This document shows, piece by piece, positions 17,279 through 27,640 of a stretch of 64,000 nucleotides of DNA. Below the pieces are notes generated by a model. It was not told the DNA's origin. It ran no database searches and saw only the letters and a program-made list of their open reading frames with translations. Source of the stretch: Musa acuminata AAA Group (Eukaryota; Streptophyta; Magnoliopsida; Zingiberales; Musaceae); NCBI RefSeq assembly GCF_036884655.1, contig NC_088330.1, positions 27,840,001 to 27,904,000 on the forward strand. The letters are read 5' to 3'. The stretch's first letter is position 1, and every line of letters starts with the position of its first letter. The translations under genes were made by a program, and so were the position numbers.

Positions 17279-18900
17279 GATCAGGATGTCATCCACATAT
17301 AACACCAAAAAGGTGATAGCGCTCCCACTAACCTTCCTGTACACACAAGGCTCATCTTCGTTCTTAACGAAGTCATAAGATCTGATTGCCTCATCAAATC
17401 TTATGTTCCAACTTTGGGAAGCTTACTTTAGTCCATAAATGGATCTAAGCAAACTACACATCTTATCTGGGCAGTTCTTGGACACGAATCCCTTAGGTTG
17501 CATCATATACACCTCCTCCTCGAGGTTCCCATTGAGGAATGCGGTTTTCACATCCATTTGCCAGATCTCATAATCATAGTGTGCTGCAATAGCTAATAGA
17601 ATTCTGATGGATTTTAGCATTGCTACGGGTGAGAAGGTTCCGTTGTAGTCAACACCTTGCCTTTGACGATACCCCTTAGCCACTAGCATTGCTTTATAGG
17701 TCTCTACCTTTCCATCTACTTCAATCTTTTTCTTAAAGATCCACTTGCAACCAATGGGTACAATACCTTCGGGCGCATCAACTAGGTTCCAAACCTTGTT
17801 GGAGTACATAGAATCAATCTCAGAATTCATGGCTTCTTACCACTTCCCGGAGTATATACTCATAATAGTCTCCTCGTAGGTCTGATGATCAATATCCTCA
17901 ACATCCTCTCCTCTAATATGACCCATATATCTCTCAAGAGGATGAGATACTCTGTCAGACCTACATAAAGTTGAAACTTGTGTATTAGGTACCTGAACAA
18001 ACTCGGGCTGTAGAGTGGTGCTTGAGCTTGGTTCTCCAACCTCGCTCAACTCTATCATGCTCCCACTATCTCCGCCAAGAATGTGTTCCTTCTCAAGGAA
18101 CACTACTCTCTTAGCTACAAAGACCTTTTGGTCCTTAGATGATAGAAATAATACCCACAAGTTTCTTTGGGGTATCCCACAAATTTGTATCGCTCTGTCC
18201 TTGATTCTAACTTATCGGGGTTGTGTCTTTTAATGTGGGCAGGGCAGCCCCAAATCTTAATAACCTTAAGATCAGGCTTCTTCCCTTTCCATATCTCATA
18301 TGGTGCAGACACTACCGACTTAGTTGGAACTCTGTTCAGAAGGTAAGCTGTGGTTTCTAGGGTATATCCCTAGAATGAGATGGGTAGGTCAGCGAAACTC
18401 ATCATGGACCGTACCATGTCTAATAGCGTATGATTTCTTCTTTTAGAGACACCATTGAGCTGAGGTGTATAAGGAGATGTCCATTAGGATAATATCCCAT
18501 GGTCCTTGAGGAACTGAGTAAACTCTGTACTTAAGTACTCACCTCCTCAATCTGATCGAAGAGTTTTGATACTATTTCCAGTCTGGTTCTCCACCTCATT
18601 CTTATACTCTCTGAATTTCTTAAAGGCCTCGGACTTGTACTTCATTAAGTACATATATTCATACCTTGATAAATCATTAGTAAAGGTAATGAAGTAGGAG
18701 CAACCACCAATGGCATGAGTTGACATGGGTCCACATACATCACTATGTATGAGTTCCAACAGCTCAATGACTCTCTATCTAGTTCCACTAAATGGAGAGA
18801 TGGTCAGTTTTCCACGAAAGCAAGGCTCACAAGTTGTATATGACACATAGTCGAATGGATCTAGATATCCATCATTTAGCGATTTTTGAATCCTTCTTTC
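17279..18900 (-). pseudogene. Copia A integrase and truncated reverse transcriptase
   Basis: Minus-strand pieces in broken frames. The zinc-binding part of integrase is about 18780-18900 (HCRLGHI-like, then C-x2-C in TTCEPCFRGK). The core follows (18547-18759; HSDVCGPM with the first catalytic Asp, ending KTLRSD with the second). The integrase C-terminus is 18115-18312 (PYEIWKGKKPDLKVIKIWGC). Then comes the linker 17837-18160 and RT 17423-17830 (WNLVDAPEGIVPIGCKWIFKKK, YKAMLVAKGY, DVKTAFLNG). RT ends within VLYVDDILI at about 17282-17305, where the 3' LTR is fused on. The thumb part of RT and all of RNase H are gone. Several in-frame stops confirm loss of function. Confidence 0.85.
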
Positions 18901-19061
18901 ATGGATGTGACCTAGCCTACAATGTCATATGTATGCACTGTTCATCTCATCTCGTTTCTTCTTGAACACATTTACATTCATGATATGTGGAATAGTGTCT
19001 AGCATAAACAAACCTTTATGCAATATTCCTCTCGCCAATCTCCCATCGGTTTTGCTAGAAT

Positions 19062-19976
19062 TTACAATAAATTGTATATGTGATAAGCAATACTGGTATC
19101 CAATACTAATGCACTATCACAAAAATCTGACAATTGGAGATTGATCATGAATATACCTAAAGCTTCTCCAAGCTTCTGTTTCACCCTTTCTGCAAAGTAT
19201 TCTTTGCAGTTTCTCTTCCAGTAACCATCTTTGCCATAATGGAAGCACTGGCCTTTGTCCTTTGTTGGGTCTTTCTTAGCAATCTTTGATTTACCTGGTC
19301 TGCCCTTGCCCTTTCCCTTCTTAAGGGACCTTTCTGCTTTCCTTTTCTTTCTGGTCTCACCAGTGTAGAGAACTGACTTCTCTTTCTTAATAGAACTCTC
19401 TACCTCCCTCAACATATTAAGGAGCTTTGGAAGAGTCACTTCTAGCTTGTTCATATTAAAATTCATCATGAACTGTGAAATGGAATCTGGCAGGGACTGA
19501 AGCATAATGTCCACACACAATTTATCCTCTAGGACCATTCCTAGACCTGTGAGTTTCTCTATCCACTTAATCATCTTTAGGACATGGTTCTGAACCGGTG
19601 TCCCCTAAGTCATCCTAACATGGAAGAGACTCTTGAATATCTCATATCGTTGAGTCCTTCCCTGTTCCTCAAACAATTTGTGGACTTGTAGGAGAATGGA
19701 TCTGACATCCATCTTTTCATGTTGTCTCTGTAACTCAGGAGTCATAGAGCCCAACATATAGCACTGAGCAAGAGTGGAGTCATCAATGTACTTCACGTAG
19801 TGAGCGATCTCATCCTTGCTTGCCCCTTCTTCGAGCGCAAGCATCACTGTATCAAGGACGTACACGATTTTCTCCGCCATGAGAATAATTCTCAAGTTAC
19901 GAAACCAATCCGTATAATTTGGATCAGTGAGGCGGTTGACATCAAGTATGCCACGTAAGGGATTTGAAAGCGACAT
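19062..19976 (-). pseudogene. Copia A gag (UBN2-type) and start of protease
   Basis: Starts at ATG 19976 with MSLSNPLRGILDVNRLTDPN, the usual N-terminus of this copia gag, and runs to a stop near 19605. The rest continues in another frame, 19574-19062. The capsid-like region includes EKIVYVLDTVM and [18 protein letters not shown]; a Lys-rich segment precedes a zinc knuckle, here [14 protein letters not shown]. Its second cysteine is Tyr, so metal binding would be lost. The aspartic protease motif is reduced to LDTSIAYHI (normally LDTGSxxH). The nucleocapsid and protease are thus damaged independently of the frameshift. Confidence 0.82.
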
Positions 19977-21747
19977 TTTCTAAAAATAAAGATGCAGCAG
20001 AAATGAATAACATACAGATTTTGCAAGAAATAAACTATCAAGATATGAACTTCTATCTTAATATACTCCCACTATTTTACTAACGAGTCACGCGATATCC
20101 TCAGCATGTGAAACGGAAGTCTCCGGCAGACTTCTAGTGGGGATCAGGATCCAATCAACGTCTTAGTGTAACCTCGAGGGACTCAGACCAATCACACTAA
20201 GCCTAAAAGGTAGGCAACTTTTGCCGATCACAACTCCTTGTGATTCCCGTCCTGTTCGGCCTCCGAATCACCATGGTCTCGAGGGACTCGACCAACCATG
20301 ATACTCGGTTAAGTCAACACCTTCATTACAAGATGAGTCTGATTTGATGATATACCCTCGAGGGACTTGACCAAGCATACCATGTCCTCAGGTCATCGGT
20401 GACATCTCTATGTCGTAAACAAGATAGCGAATCGCGAAATAGGTGAGTCTCGAGGGACTCGACCAACTCAACCTACACCGGTAATCGGTTCCTACTTATA
20501 ACAATGGAAGGCCACGTGGGTCAATCTAATTGCCTCACGTTTATCGACTTAATATTATCGAGAGAGATATTTCTATAATTTGGTCTTCTAATATGATATG
20601 TCACATATATACATATTTAATATATATCTACATCGCATGCAAATATATATATACATATCTAGTATGTGTATAAGCAATCACACCAGATGATCATGGACCA
20701 CAACCTAATGTGATTAGGCCCGAGCCAGTAGGCCTAATCACTCACATCAAGATCTATGTGTGCAACGGTGCATCTCCATACCCTGTGATCGTCCATCTCA
20801 TCCTCGTCGGTTCCATCGATATCTCGATGCATCCTCATGCATCGCGATCGTCCGTCTCGTGGGTCTCGCTATCGCATCCACGCTCCCGCAGCGCCTTCTC
20901 ATGTGATTACAACTTAATCATAGGCACGCAGGCCCAATAATAAATGAGAAATATAATGGAGGCTCACAGACCCCAATAATAATAATCACAAGTATACACA
21001 TCACACGGTCCATGATCATCCGTCTACACATCATACATCACATGTATAAATAATCATCATCATGTAGGACTACTAGATAATAATAAAAATAATAATCAAC
21101 TAAACTTTTTAATTAATTAGTATTTTCTGAAATCAGGGACATATAGGGAATTTCTGAATTCATAAGGGTATTTTCATAATTTAGACAAAAGACAGAAATT
21201 AGAATTTCTCAAATTCACAAGGGCAAAACTATCTTTTTGCCCAAGAATGCCCTAATGCCCTACTCTCCTACTGTCGCCGCCGCCACCACCCTGCTGGCGG
21301 CAGCCTATGCGGTGGGGCGAGGGCGCTGCCCTCGCCTACAGGCGGCACGCCCATTAGCGGCGCTGCCCTCGCATGCAGGCGGCACGCCCACTAGCGGCAC
21401 TGCCGTTGCAGGTGGGCGCCTCCACAGGCGGTTCTGCCGGCGGGGCAACGCCTGCAGGGGGTGCTGTCCCCCGGGCCGGCCGCCCCTATGGAGGGGTTTC
21501 TGCCCGCGGGCTGCCAGCCCCGCCGGCCGCAAGCCTGCTGCAAGCAGGCTGTCGACCGGTTGCTGCAAACGTAGCCCCTGTGATGCCTGCTCGCGACTGC
21601 GCTACACGCACGCAGATCAAGGGCAGCAACTATTGCTGCCCTTTCTCGCTATTGCGTCAACGATTTTGACGTCAAAAGTTTCTTCAAAACACAACATATG
21701 CAGTTCAAAACCAATCTATCGTACGAACAACCTGGCTCTGATACCAC
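19977..21747 (-). other. Copia A untranslated leader with hairpin motifs, GC-rich module and primer-binding site
   Basis: Between the 5' LTR and gag lies about 1.75 kb without a convincing ORF. From the LTR outward: a tRNA-Met primer-binding site (tggtatcagagccagg, 21731-21746); a TGACGTCA palindrome (21668-21675); a GC-rich stretch (21240-21600) with repeated 'ggcggcacgcccat/actagcggc'; an AT-rich part; and four copies of a ctcgagggactcgacca-type motif (20172, 20277, 20356 and 20448), each able to fold as a TCGAG/CTCGA stem. ORFs here differ between copies of the family and are not conserved proteins. Confidence 0.7.
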
Positions 21748-23335
21748 TGTTGGGAAATCTTTAGGACGACATCAGATGTGCAGCGGAAGAGCGAGAAAAC
21801 AAAATCCCCGATTCCCAAAGAAATGTTCGTCGTCGTGCGAAGATTGGTGCGCAAAATCCGCAAAACTGAAAAACTGCGAATAGAATAGATTGTGTTACCT
21901 AAGGAGATCGTATATCCCTGTTTCCTTGCAGATCTTTAGGAGAGGGTGAAGGAGGTCAAGTGTCCTCCTCTCTAGCGTTGATCCACACAGTAGGGCTGCG
22001 ACGACACTCCTCAAAATTTCAAGCCTGCTCTGAGATGGAGAGGGGAAGGAGAATAGGAGAGGCAAGGCTAGAGGCTTTGAGTCCCTCCTATTTATAGAGG
22101 TCCCCTATCAAACCCTAATGAATCCTCCCCTAGTAGGTATTGGATCTGCATCCAATAACCCAAGCCTTTTATATTAGTAGATCTCTATCCAATAATCTCT
22201 CATGGGCTCTTATTGGATCCCGTCCATGGGATCCATTAATTCAGGGGCTTATTGGATATCCAATAAGACAAGGGCTCCGTCGGATATCTCATATCCGAAC
22301 CTCTACTCATCGCAATGCCTACCATATGTGTGTGACCCTTTAGGCCCAATATCGAGCTGGCCGTGAGTCATACCTGTCAAAACTCCTTCTAACTTAGTGA
22401 ATTATTATTTCTGTAATAATTCACTCGACTCATCGACTACGGATGTACTAGGCCACTACGCCGTAGTCCCTAGACGATACAGGGGAATCCAATCCATTGG
22501 ACCTGTCTGTCCTCAATTACCGTGTACCTATAGTCCCTCATCCATCTAATATCTCAGAGACCGTATATCGAGTATGGTGCTATCAGACCCATACGGTTTC
22601 TACTCGAGTCTCGCTCTAATCGGATTCTCCCGGAGAACTCTTTCTCTCTCAACCCGAATGACCTTGGCCAGGGATTTGTCTGAGCAAGAACACATGGGAT
22701 ATTCCTCTTATGACGTCGAGAGTGGATGATCCTCTATCGACACTCAATAGCCCTCGTAAGGTCGACTACCACTCCCAATGACCAACTGTACTAGATCTAG
22801 GATAGCAAAACCTATAAGTCTGGTATCAAAGAGTGGAGCACTCATACTGGACATCCTTGGTGTCTCAAGTCTAAGGACCAGATATACCACTAGGACTACG
22901 GAATCACTGTCTGACAATAAGGCATCATCAACCATCTGGTATTTTATAAGCGGATCAATCAGTGAACTCATTCTCCAATGAGCACATGTACTGTATCCCT
23001 AGTGTCCCTACATGAGTAGCTATGAGACCAGCTGCATCCATCATATGGACAGGTATGCAACACACCAGTCTGTCCGGTTATCATGATGTCCCTCTCGAGT
23101 AACCTATGACTAGGATCATTTAGGATATGTGTTTAAAGGCGAATCGACCTCATTTTTATGATTTCATCATGATCTGATTCCCATTGCACAAATCCAAGGA
23201 CATCACAATATATATGTGCATATATGCAATAGTTATAAAGTGATATATGCCAAAATATAATAAGCAAAAAGATTTCGTATCAAGTCACACGTGCCATCAC
23301 TCACGTGATTGGCTTACTGGCACCTATGACTAGCA
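21748..23335 (-). mobile_element. 5' LTR of copia A
   Basis: 1588 bp, TG...CA on its own strand, directly adjoining the primer-binding site. The U3 end carries two CACGTG G-boxes (23288-23293 and 23302-23307) followed by a CCAAT-type box (attgg 23308-23312). A TATA-like 'ctatttataga' is present on the plus strand about 22090. The hairpin seen in all family members is at 22397-22424. ORFs inside the LTR, such as 22744-22971, recur in the other LTRs but with altered frames, and are not genes. Confidence 0.88.
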
Positions 23336-23650
23336 ATTACCATTCATAAAAACTGACTTAAGCTTCGAAGGGGTCAAGTCAGAACTCCCCTCTCCGACAA
23401 TGACATATTGTGCAAGGACTTAGGACCAGAAGTCTCTCGCGGATCCATTGAAAAACACCCTAGGAGACGACGACCACAACTCTTCGTCCCTTTCTCGTGA
23501 AGCCTTCCTTTTAAGTAACTATGTAGATAACTTTATACAATCGGGACTGAACCAAACCGTGTTTCTTCATTAGCCACGATATAAAGAATTACAATGAGTA
23601 GTAATACTATTGTTCTGAACGATACTGGTATTGACAACCTAAAATAATAA
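23336..23650 (+). mobile_element. Right half of the older LTR-like sequence split by copia A
   Basis: Begins at the copia A target-site duplication (attac) and appears to continue the sequence interrupted at 15706. It is relatively GC-rich ('ggggtcaagtcagaactcccctctccgac', 'gacgacgaccacaactcttcgtccc'), unlike the AT-rich flank that follows. The right end is not sharply defined. No coding sequence. Confidence 0.35.
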
Positions 23651-24440
23651 TATTGGCTAAATACCACTAGTTGGCCTTGGCCAAGCCATGGGTTGGCCAA
23701 ATAAAGATTTTATTCTAACTCTTTTTCAGCCCTATAATAACAAATTTAGGATTCAGTAGATATAGGCTATAGCCCAATTTTGACACATTTAAAGTCAATT
23801 ACAATTCAAATTTATTTTGACCATGACTTCAAAGTATCAACCACTCTTTTGCCTGTCATCAAGTCTCGATGCAAGTCATCCACACATTGTCTGATCTTTA
23901 CACATATCGTGTTATCCTTGGATATATCAATTTATTCTTCTTTAGTACTATATCCAATGACGATGTCTGATTCTTTGACACGATTTTAGTTTTTTAACTT
24001 AACGTCCAATCTTCTAGCAATATGCAGCCTTAGTAGAGGTTCAATGCATTTCACCAAGTTGAAGTGACTCTGGGCTGTACTTGCTGCATTGTGTGCTACA
24101 TACCCACACGTACTTGTGGAGTAGCAACAAAAAATAAAGGTCCTTCGATGAATCCTACTTGTCTAATCCAAGACAGATGCTATACTTGTCTATTCCTTTA
24201 GCCAACCCAGCATAATCGCTATTAATTCAATAGGAACGTCAAATGAATAATGTCTTCTCAGAAAGGTTTAATCCTAGAAGCTGCTACTCTTGCAACCAAA
24301 AGAACTCGAATTATACACAATGGCCTATGCATGTGCTATATCTGCCTTGGAGATCATGCTTCCCGTTATCGCCTTTTAACCATGGATCGGGAATCAGCAT
24401 CACGGCTCAATCTTGTTCTAAAGGCATAAGGTTATCCTGA
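23651..24440. other. Displaced distal 5' flank of F-box unit 1
   Basis: About 24090-24350 matches 33160-33390 beyond the intact F-box gene: 'acccacacgtacttgtgg' corresponds to 'acccacatgtacgtgtgg', 'tttagccaacccagcata(a/t)tcgctatta' is shared, and so is 'ctgctactcttgc(a/g)a(c/t)(c/a)'. It was therefore once contiguous with the flank now ending near 15050; retroelement insertion separated the two. No gene is seen here. 23651-24090 has no recognised content. Confidence 0.6.
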
Positions 24441-25245
24441 TGAGTTCTCATGACGATCGAGTGAGGAGGTTGACATCGAGTATGAGGTAACAAGAGTGGT
24501 CTTGAGCTGGACTCTAAGCATCTGAGATCGTTTTAAGGTTGGGCTAGGGTTGGCTCCGGTCTCCTCGGAAATTCTACACTAAAAGTCAAAATCAAGGGAA
24601 GGATTTCTCGATCTGATCTCTCCAATGATCGACTTAGTTTTTATAGAGTGGAAATAGTATGGGTTTTTGGGTCTATCCTTAGTCCTTGTTCAGGCATTGG
24701 TGATAGGTTTTAATACCTAGGAAGCCAAAGAGGGGCTTATGGTCGATGGATGACGGATCTGTATGTCCTTTTATGACTCATTTATATGGGCAGTTGGTCC
24801 GTATGACCCCTAATGGCATGTCACCAGCAAAGGATGACAAAGGGAGTGTTGCCCGCCAGCCTTGATAATTAACAGGATTGAGTCAAATAGCTCCCTATGG
24901 GTTGTCACCCATAGGGGCTGACCAGGGGAGCGTAGGTCGGCTCGATCACCTAGGGACAAATACCCTTAGTAGTAGGGCCCTACCACCTCTAGTAAGTTGC
25001 AATTCATAGTGGTAGATAGGTTGCTGCCCTACTGTCGGTTGTGGAGGGGACAACCTGGGCCTTGTGTCTTCTATGTTGGCTCCTTTATAGTGGCCAGCTG
25101 GCAAGCTATAAATGATACCATAATATTCCCTATCATTTGTCTTGCCCCTGAAGGCATGCTTCAAGGTGCTTGCAAAGGGGTTTGAGTCATGTCGCTCGGC
25201 CATTCAATCGGTTAGGGTCTCCTTTTCCTAGTTGGGTTTTCCATT
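24441..25245. other. Unassigned GC-moderate repeat-like sequence
   Basis: It contains short inverted motifs such as 'ctccctatgggttgtcacccataggggctgacc' read in two halves (about 24890-24922) and resembles LTR or satellite-edge sequence. It leads directly into the minisatellite block at 25246. ORFs on both strands (24946-25203 minus, 24997-25185 plus) overlap each other and show no family features. Confidence 0.35.
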
Positions 25246-26590
25246 TTGGGAGCGTCAAGTTTTCTAACATTGGGTGTGGGTCAAGTTTCACGACTTAAGT
25301 GCCTTGGACATATTTTGCTTGATGACTCTATCATACTGGACATCTGGTGTAGGTTGAGTTTCTCGACTCACATATCTCGGGTATATTTTGCTCGATGCCT
25401 CCATCGTAGCGGGTATCTTGGTGTTGGTCGAATTTTCTAACTCACATGTCTTGTACATATTTTGCTCGATGCCTCAACGATAGCGAGTATCTTGGTGTGG
25501 GTCAGATTTCCTGACTCGCACATATCGGGCATATTTTACATGATACCTCCATTATAGCAGCCATTTAGCGTCAGTCATGTTTCTCGACTTGCACATCTCA
25601 GGCATATTTTGCCCAATATCTCCATCGTAGTGGACATCTAGCCCGACTCACATCCAGCATGAGTTGTGTTTTTTGATTCATACATCTTAAGCATATTTTG
25701 CCCGATGTTTCCATCATAATGGACATATAGCATGGGTCAAGTTTCTCGACTCATACTCCTCATGCACATTTTGTCCGATGCATCTGTCATAACGGATATT
25801 TTAGTATGGCTTGGATTTCCTATTTCACATATCTCGAGCATATTTTACTTGATGTCTCAATCGAAGTGGATATCTAGCGTGGGTTGGATTTCCTAAATCA
25901 TACATCTCAAGCATATTTTGTTTGATGCCTCCATCATAGTGAATATCTAGCATGGGTCGAGTTTCCTGACTCGTATGCCTCGGGCACATTTTTCCCGATG
26001 CTTTTGCCATAGCGGGCATCTTGGAGTAGGTCGAATTTCCTTTCTTGTACATCTCGGTCAGATTTTGCTCGATGCCTCCATCGTAGAGAACATCTAGCAT
26101 GGGTCGAGTTTTCTGGCTCGCATATCTCGGGCATGTTTTGCCCGATGCCTCCATCATAGAGGACATCTAGCATGGCTTGAAGTTCCCAACTCACATGCCT
26201 TGGGCACATTTTGCTTGATGCCTCCACTATAGCAGGCATCTTAGCGTCGATCAAATTTCTTGACTCACATCTCGGGTACATTTTGCCCGATGCCTTTATT
26301 GTAGCGTACAATTGGCATGGGTCAGGTTTCTTGTCTCATTCACGTTAGGCATATTTTGTCTGATGCCACCATCATAGCGGGGACCTTGGAAACGGTCGGA
26401 TTTTTCGAATCACACATCTCGGGCACATTATGCCCAATGCCTCCACCATAGTGGGTATCTTGGTGTGGGTTGGATTTTCTGACACACATCTTTGGCTCAT
26501 TATGCCCTATGCCTCCGCCATAGCAGGTATCTTGGTGTGGGTCGGATTTTTCAACTTATACATCTTAGGCACATTTTGTCCGATGCCTCC
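25246..26590. repeat. 74-bp minisatellite, array 1 (about 18 units)
   Basis: Head-to-tail units of about 74 bp with consensus parts 'cttggtgtgggtcgaattt', 'ctgactcacacatctcgggc', 'acattttgcccgatgcctcc' and 'atcgtagcgg'. Units differ from each other at many sites and a few carry small indels. The unit length is not a multiple of three, so the long minus-strand ORFs (for example 25825-26166 and 25934-26311) are by-products of stop-poor repeats. It is nearly identical, unit for unit, to array 2 at 28824-30165. Confidence 0.88.
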
Positions 26591-26862
26591 ACCATAGTAG
26601 GCCTTCATCTCCTGCCATAGTGGATCTTGGGCTTCCGCCATGGCGGGCCTTTGTCTCCCGCCATGGTGGATCTCAAACTTACGCTCTAGCGGGCCTTTGT
26701 TTCTCGCCATAGTGGATCTTGGGTTTCCACTGTGGCGGGCTTTCGTCTGCTACCATAGTAGATCTTGGGTTTTCATTGTGACGGGCCTTCATCTCCCGCT
26801 ATAGCGGATCTTGGGCTTCCGTCGTGATGGGCCTTCGTCTCCCATCGTAGTGAATCCTATTT
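26591..26862. repeat. 46-bp minisatellite adjoining array 1 (about 5-6 units)
   Basis: Units of about 46 bp: 'gggcctttgtctcccgccat', 'agtggatcttgggcttccgc', then 'catggc'. Each unit contains the palindrome ccgccatggcgg or a mutated form. It follows the 74-bp array without a gap, and the 'cgccatagcgg' element occurs in both unit types, suggesting one grew from the other. The copy at 30166-30432 is collinear. Confidence 0.8.
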
Positions 26863-26879
26863 ATATTTTAAAAAAAGAT

Positions 26880-26985
26880 AAAATTCCCTTGCCCACTGGA
26901 TGTAACACCCCATCCTTGATATTAAACAACTAACTTTATTTAATTATTCCCATCGTATAAAAAATCACCGTGACAAGGCTTCTAA
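26880..26985. other. Short copy of the F-box 3' flank edge
   Basis: 'cccttgcccactggatgtaa'-type sequence through 'cgtgacaagg' matches 30455-30560, which lies next to the intact F-box gene, and more distantly 62752-62850 next to F-box copy 3. Here it stops after about 100 bases and no F-box gene follows. So the minisatellite block was copied together with this scrap of F-box flank. Confidence 0.65.
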
Positions 26986-26989
26986 GAAG

Positions 26990-27265
26990 AGATGAGATGA
27001 AGATGAGATGAAGAGGAAATCAATTAAGAAGTTTATATAAATTTAATAATTTAAAATAATAAAATTATAATTTTATCCGTTTCATTCACGCATGTTATAA
27101 CAGGTGCGATTTTTTCCATTAACAAAATTAACAACATAAGAAGAATTAGGGTTAAATGTTTCACCTTCATATGTATAGAGACCCCAATGCTATTTTTTAA
27201 AGTATAAGAACCAGAATGCTAACTATAGTTAACTATAGGGGATAATATGTAATTAATCCTCTTCC
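26990..27265 (+). repeat. Single arm of the inverted-repeat element family
   Basis: Matches the right arm of the element at 49290-50745 in the same orientation (shared 'ataataaaattataatttta', 'cattcacgca(t/c)gtta(t/c)aaca' and 'ggggataatatgtaatta'). It also matches, inverted, the left arms at 49290-49592 and 35290-35500. Only one arm is present here; there is no partner arm or interior nearby. Confidence 0.65.
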
Positions 27266-27640
27266 TACCAAGGCCACCTTAATGTAGGGATGTATTCTGA
27301 GTTGTTGTCATCCTTAATAGCCTCCAAATAGATCTTTAGTAGTAGTAGAAAGAAGAAGAAACAAAAAGGTAGCCAAGAAGCCCCACAACTAGCCTAATTC
27401 TAACTTGCACCGAGAGCCAAAAGAAGAGGAGTTTAGAAAAGGGTTCTAACATCTAGCCATAGCCCTTTCTTAAGTTCTAAAGCCAAAGCTCTGCATCAAG
27501 TTGTGCCCAACTATTATAAGAAGTCTACAATGCCTATTGTTTGCTCTCCAAACCTTAGGAAAAGGTTCTAGTAGTGAGAGAGGAGGAGAGTGAAAATGAC
27601 AATGACACATAATTTGTCAATATATGTATTTCAGTAAACT
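27266..27640 (+). repeat. Dispersed repeat shared with 50745-51075
   Basis: Collinear with 50745-51075 ('ccaaggccaccttaatgtag', 'cccacaactagcctaattct', 'gccaaagctctgcatcaagt', 'aatgacacataatttgtcaa'). Together with the preceding arm and the following gypsy fragment this makes about 1 kb copied in the same order at both places. No ORF of note. Confidence 0.7.

Larger units (their letters stand above)
15707..23335 (-). mobile_element. Ty1-copia element A, full-length outline with internal deletion
   Basis: A 7.6 kb minus-strand element. The 3' LTR is at 15707-17278, decayed pol and gag at about 17279-19976, a long untranslated leader at 19977-21730, the primer-binding site at 21732-21746 and the 5' LTR at 21748-23335. 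The outer ends read TGTTGGG (left) and ACTAGCA (right) on the plus strand, i.e. TG...CA on its own strand. Flanking 5-mers are tttac (15702-15706) and attac (23336-23340), a target-site duplication with one mismatch. The element is dead: reverse transcriptase is cut at its YVDD motif and joined directly to the 3' LTR. It inserted into an older LTR-like sequence that itself lies inside F-box unit 1. Confidence 0.88.

Noticed and set aside
21237..21764. GC-rich ORFs of 87-175 codons in the copia leader (also 37392-38297 and 42067-42558)
   Set aside because: ORFs occur on both strands in GC-rich sequence and are not conserved between copies of the element.
25825..26311. Overlapping minus-strand ORFs of 113-125 codons with repeated 'ESGNSTHARY'-like peptides
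   Set aside because: They translate the 74-bp minisatellite; the unit is not a multiple of three and frames change from unit to unit, and the same is true at 29404-29890.
25246..26590. Regular repeats considered as a CRISPR-like array
   Set aside because: Units are contiguous and diverged with no unique spacers, and the context is a plant nuclear genome.
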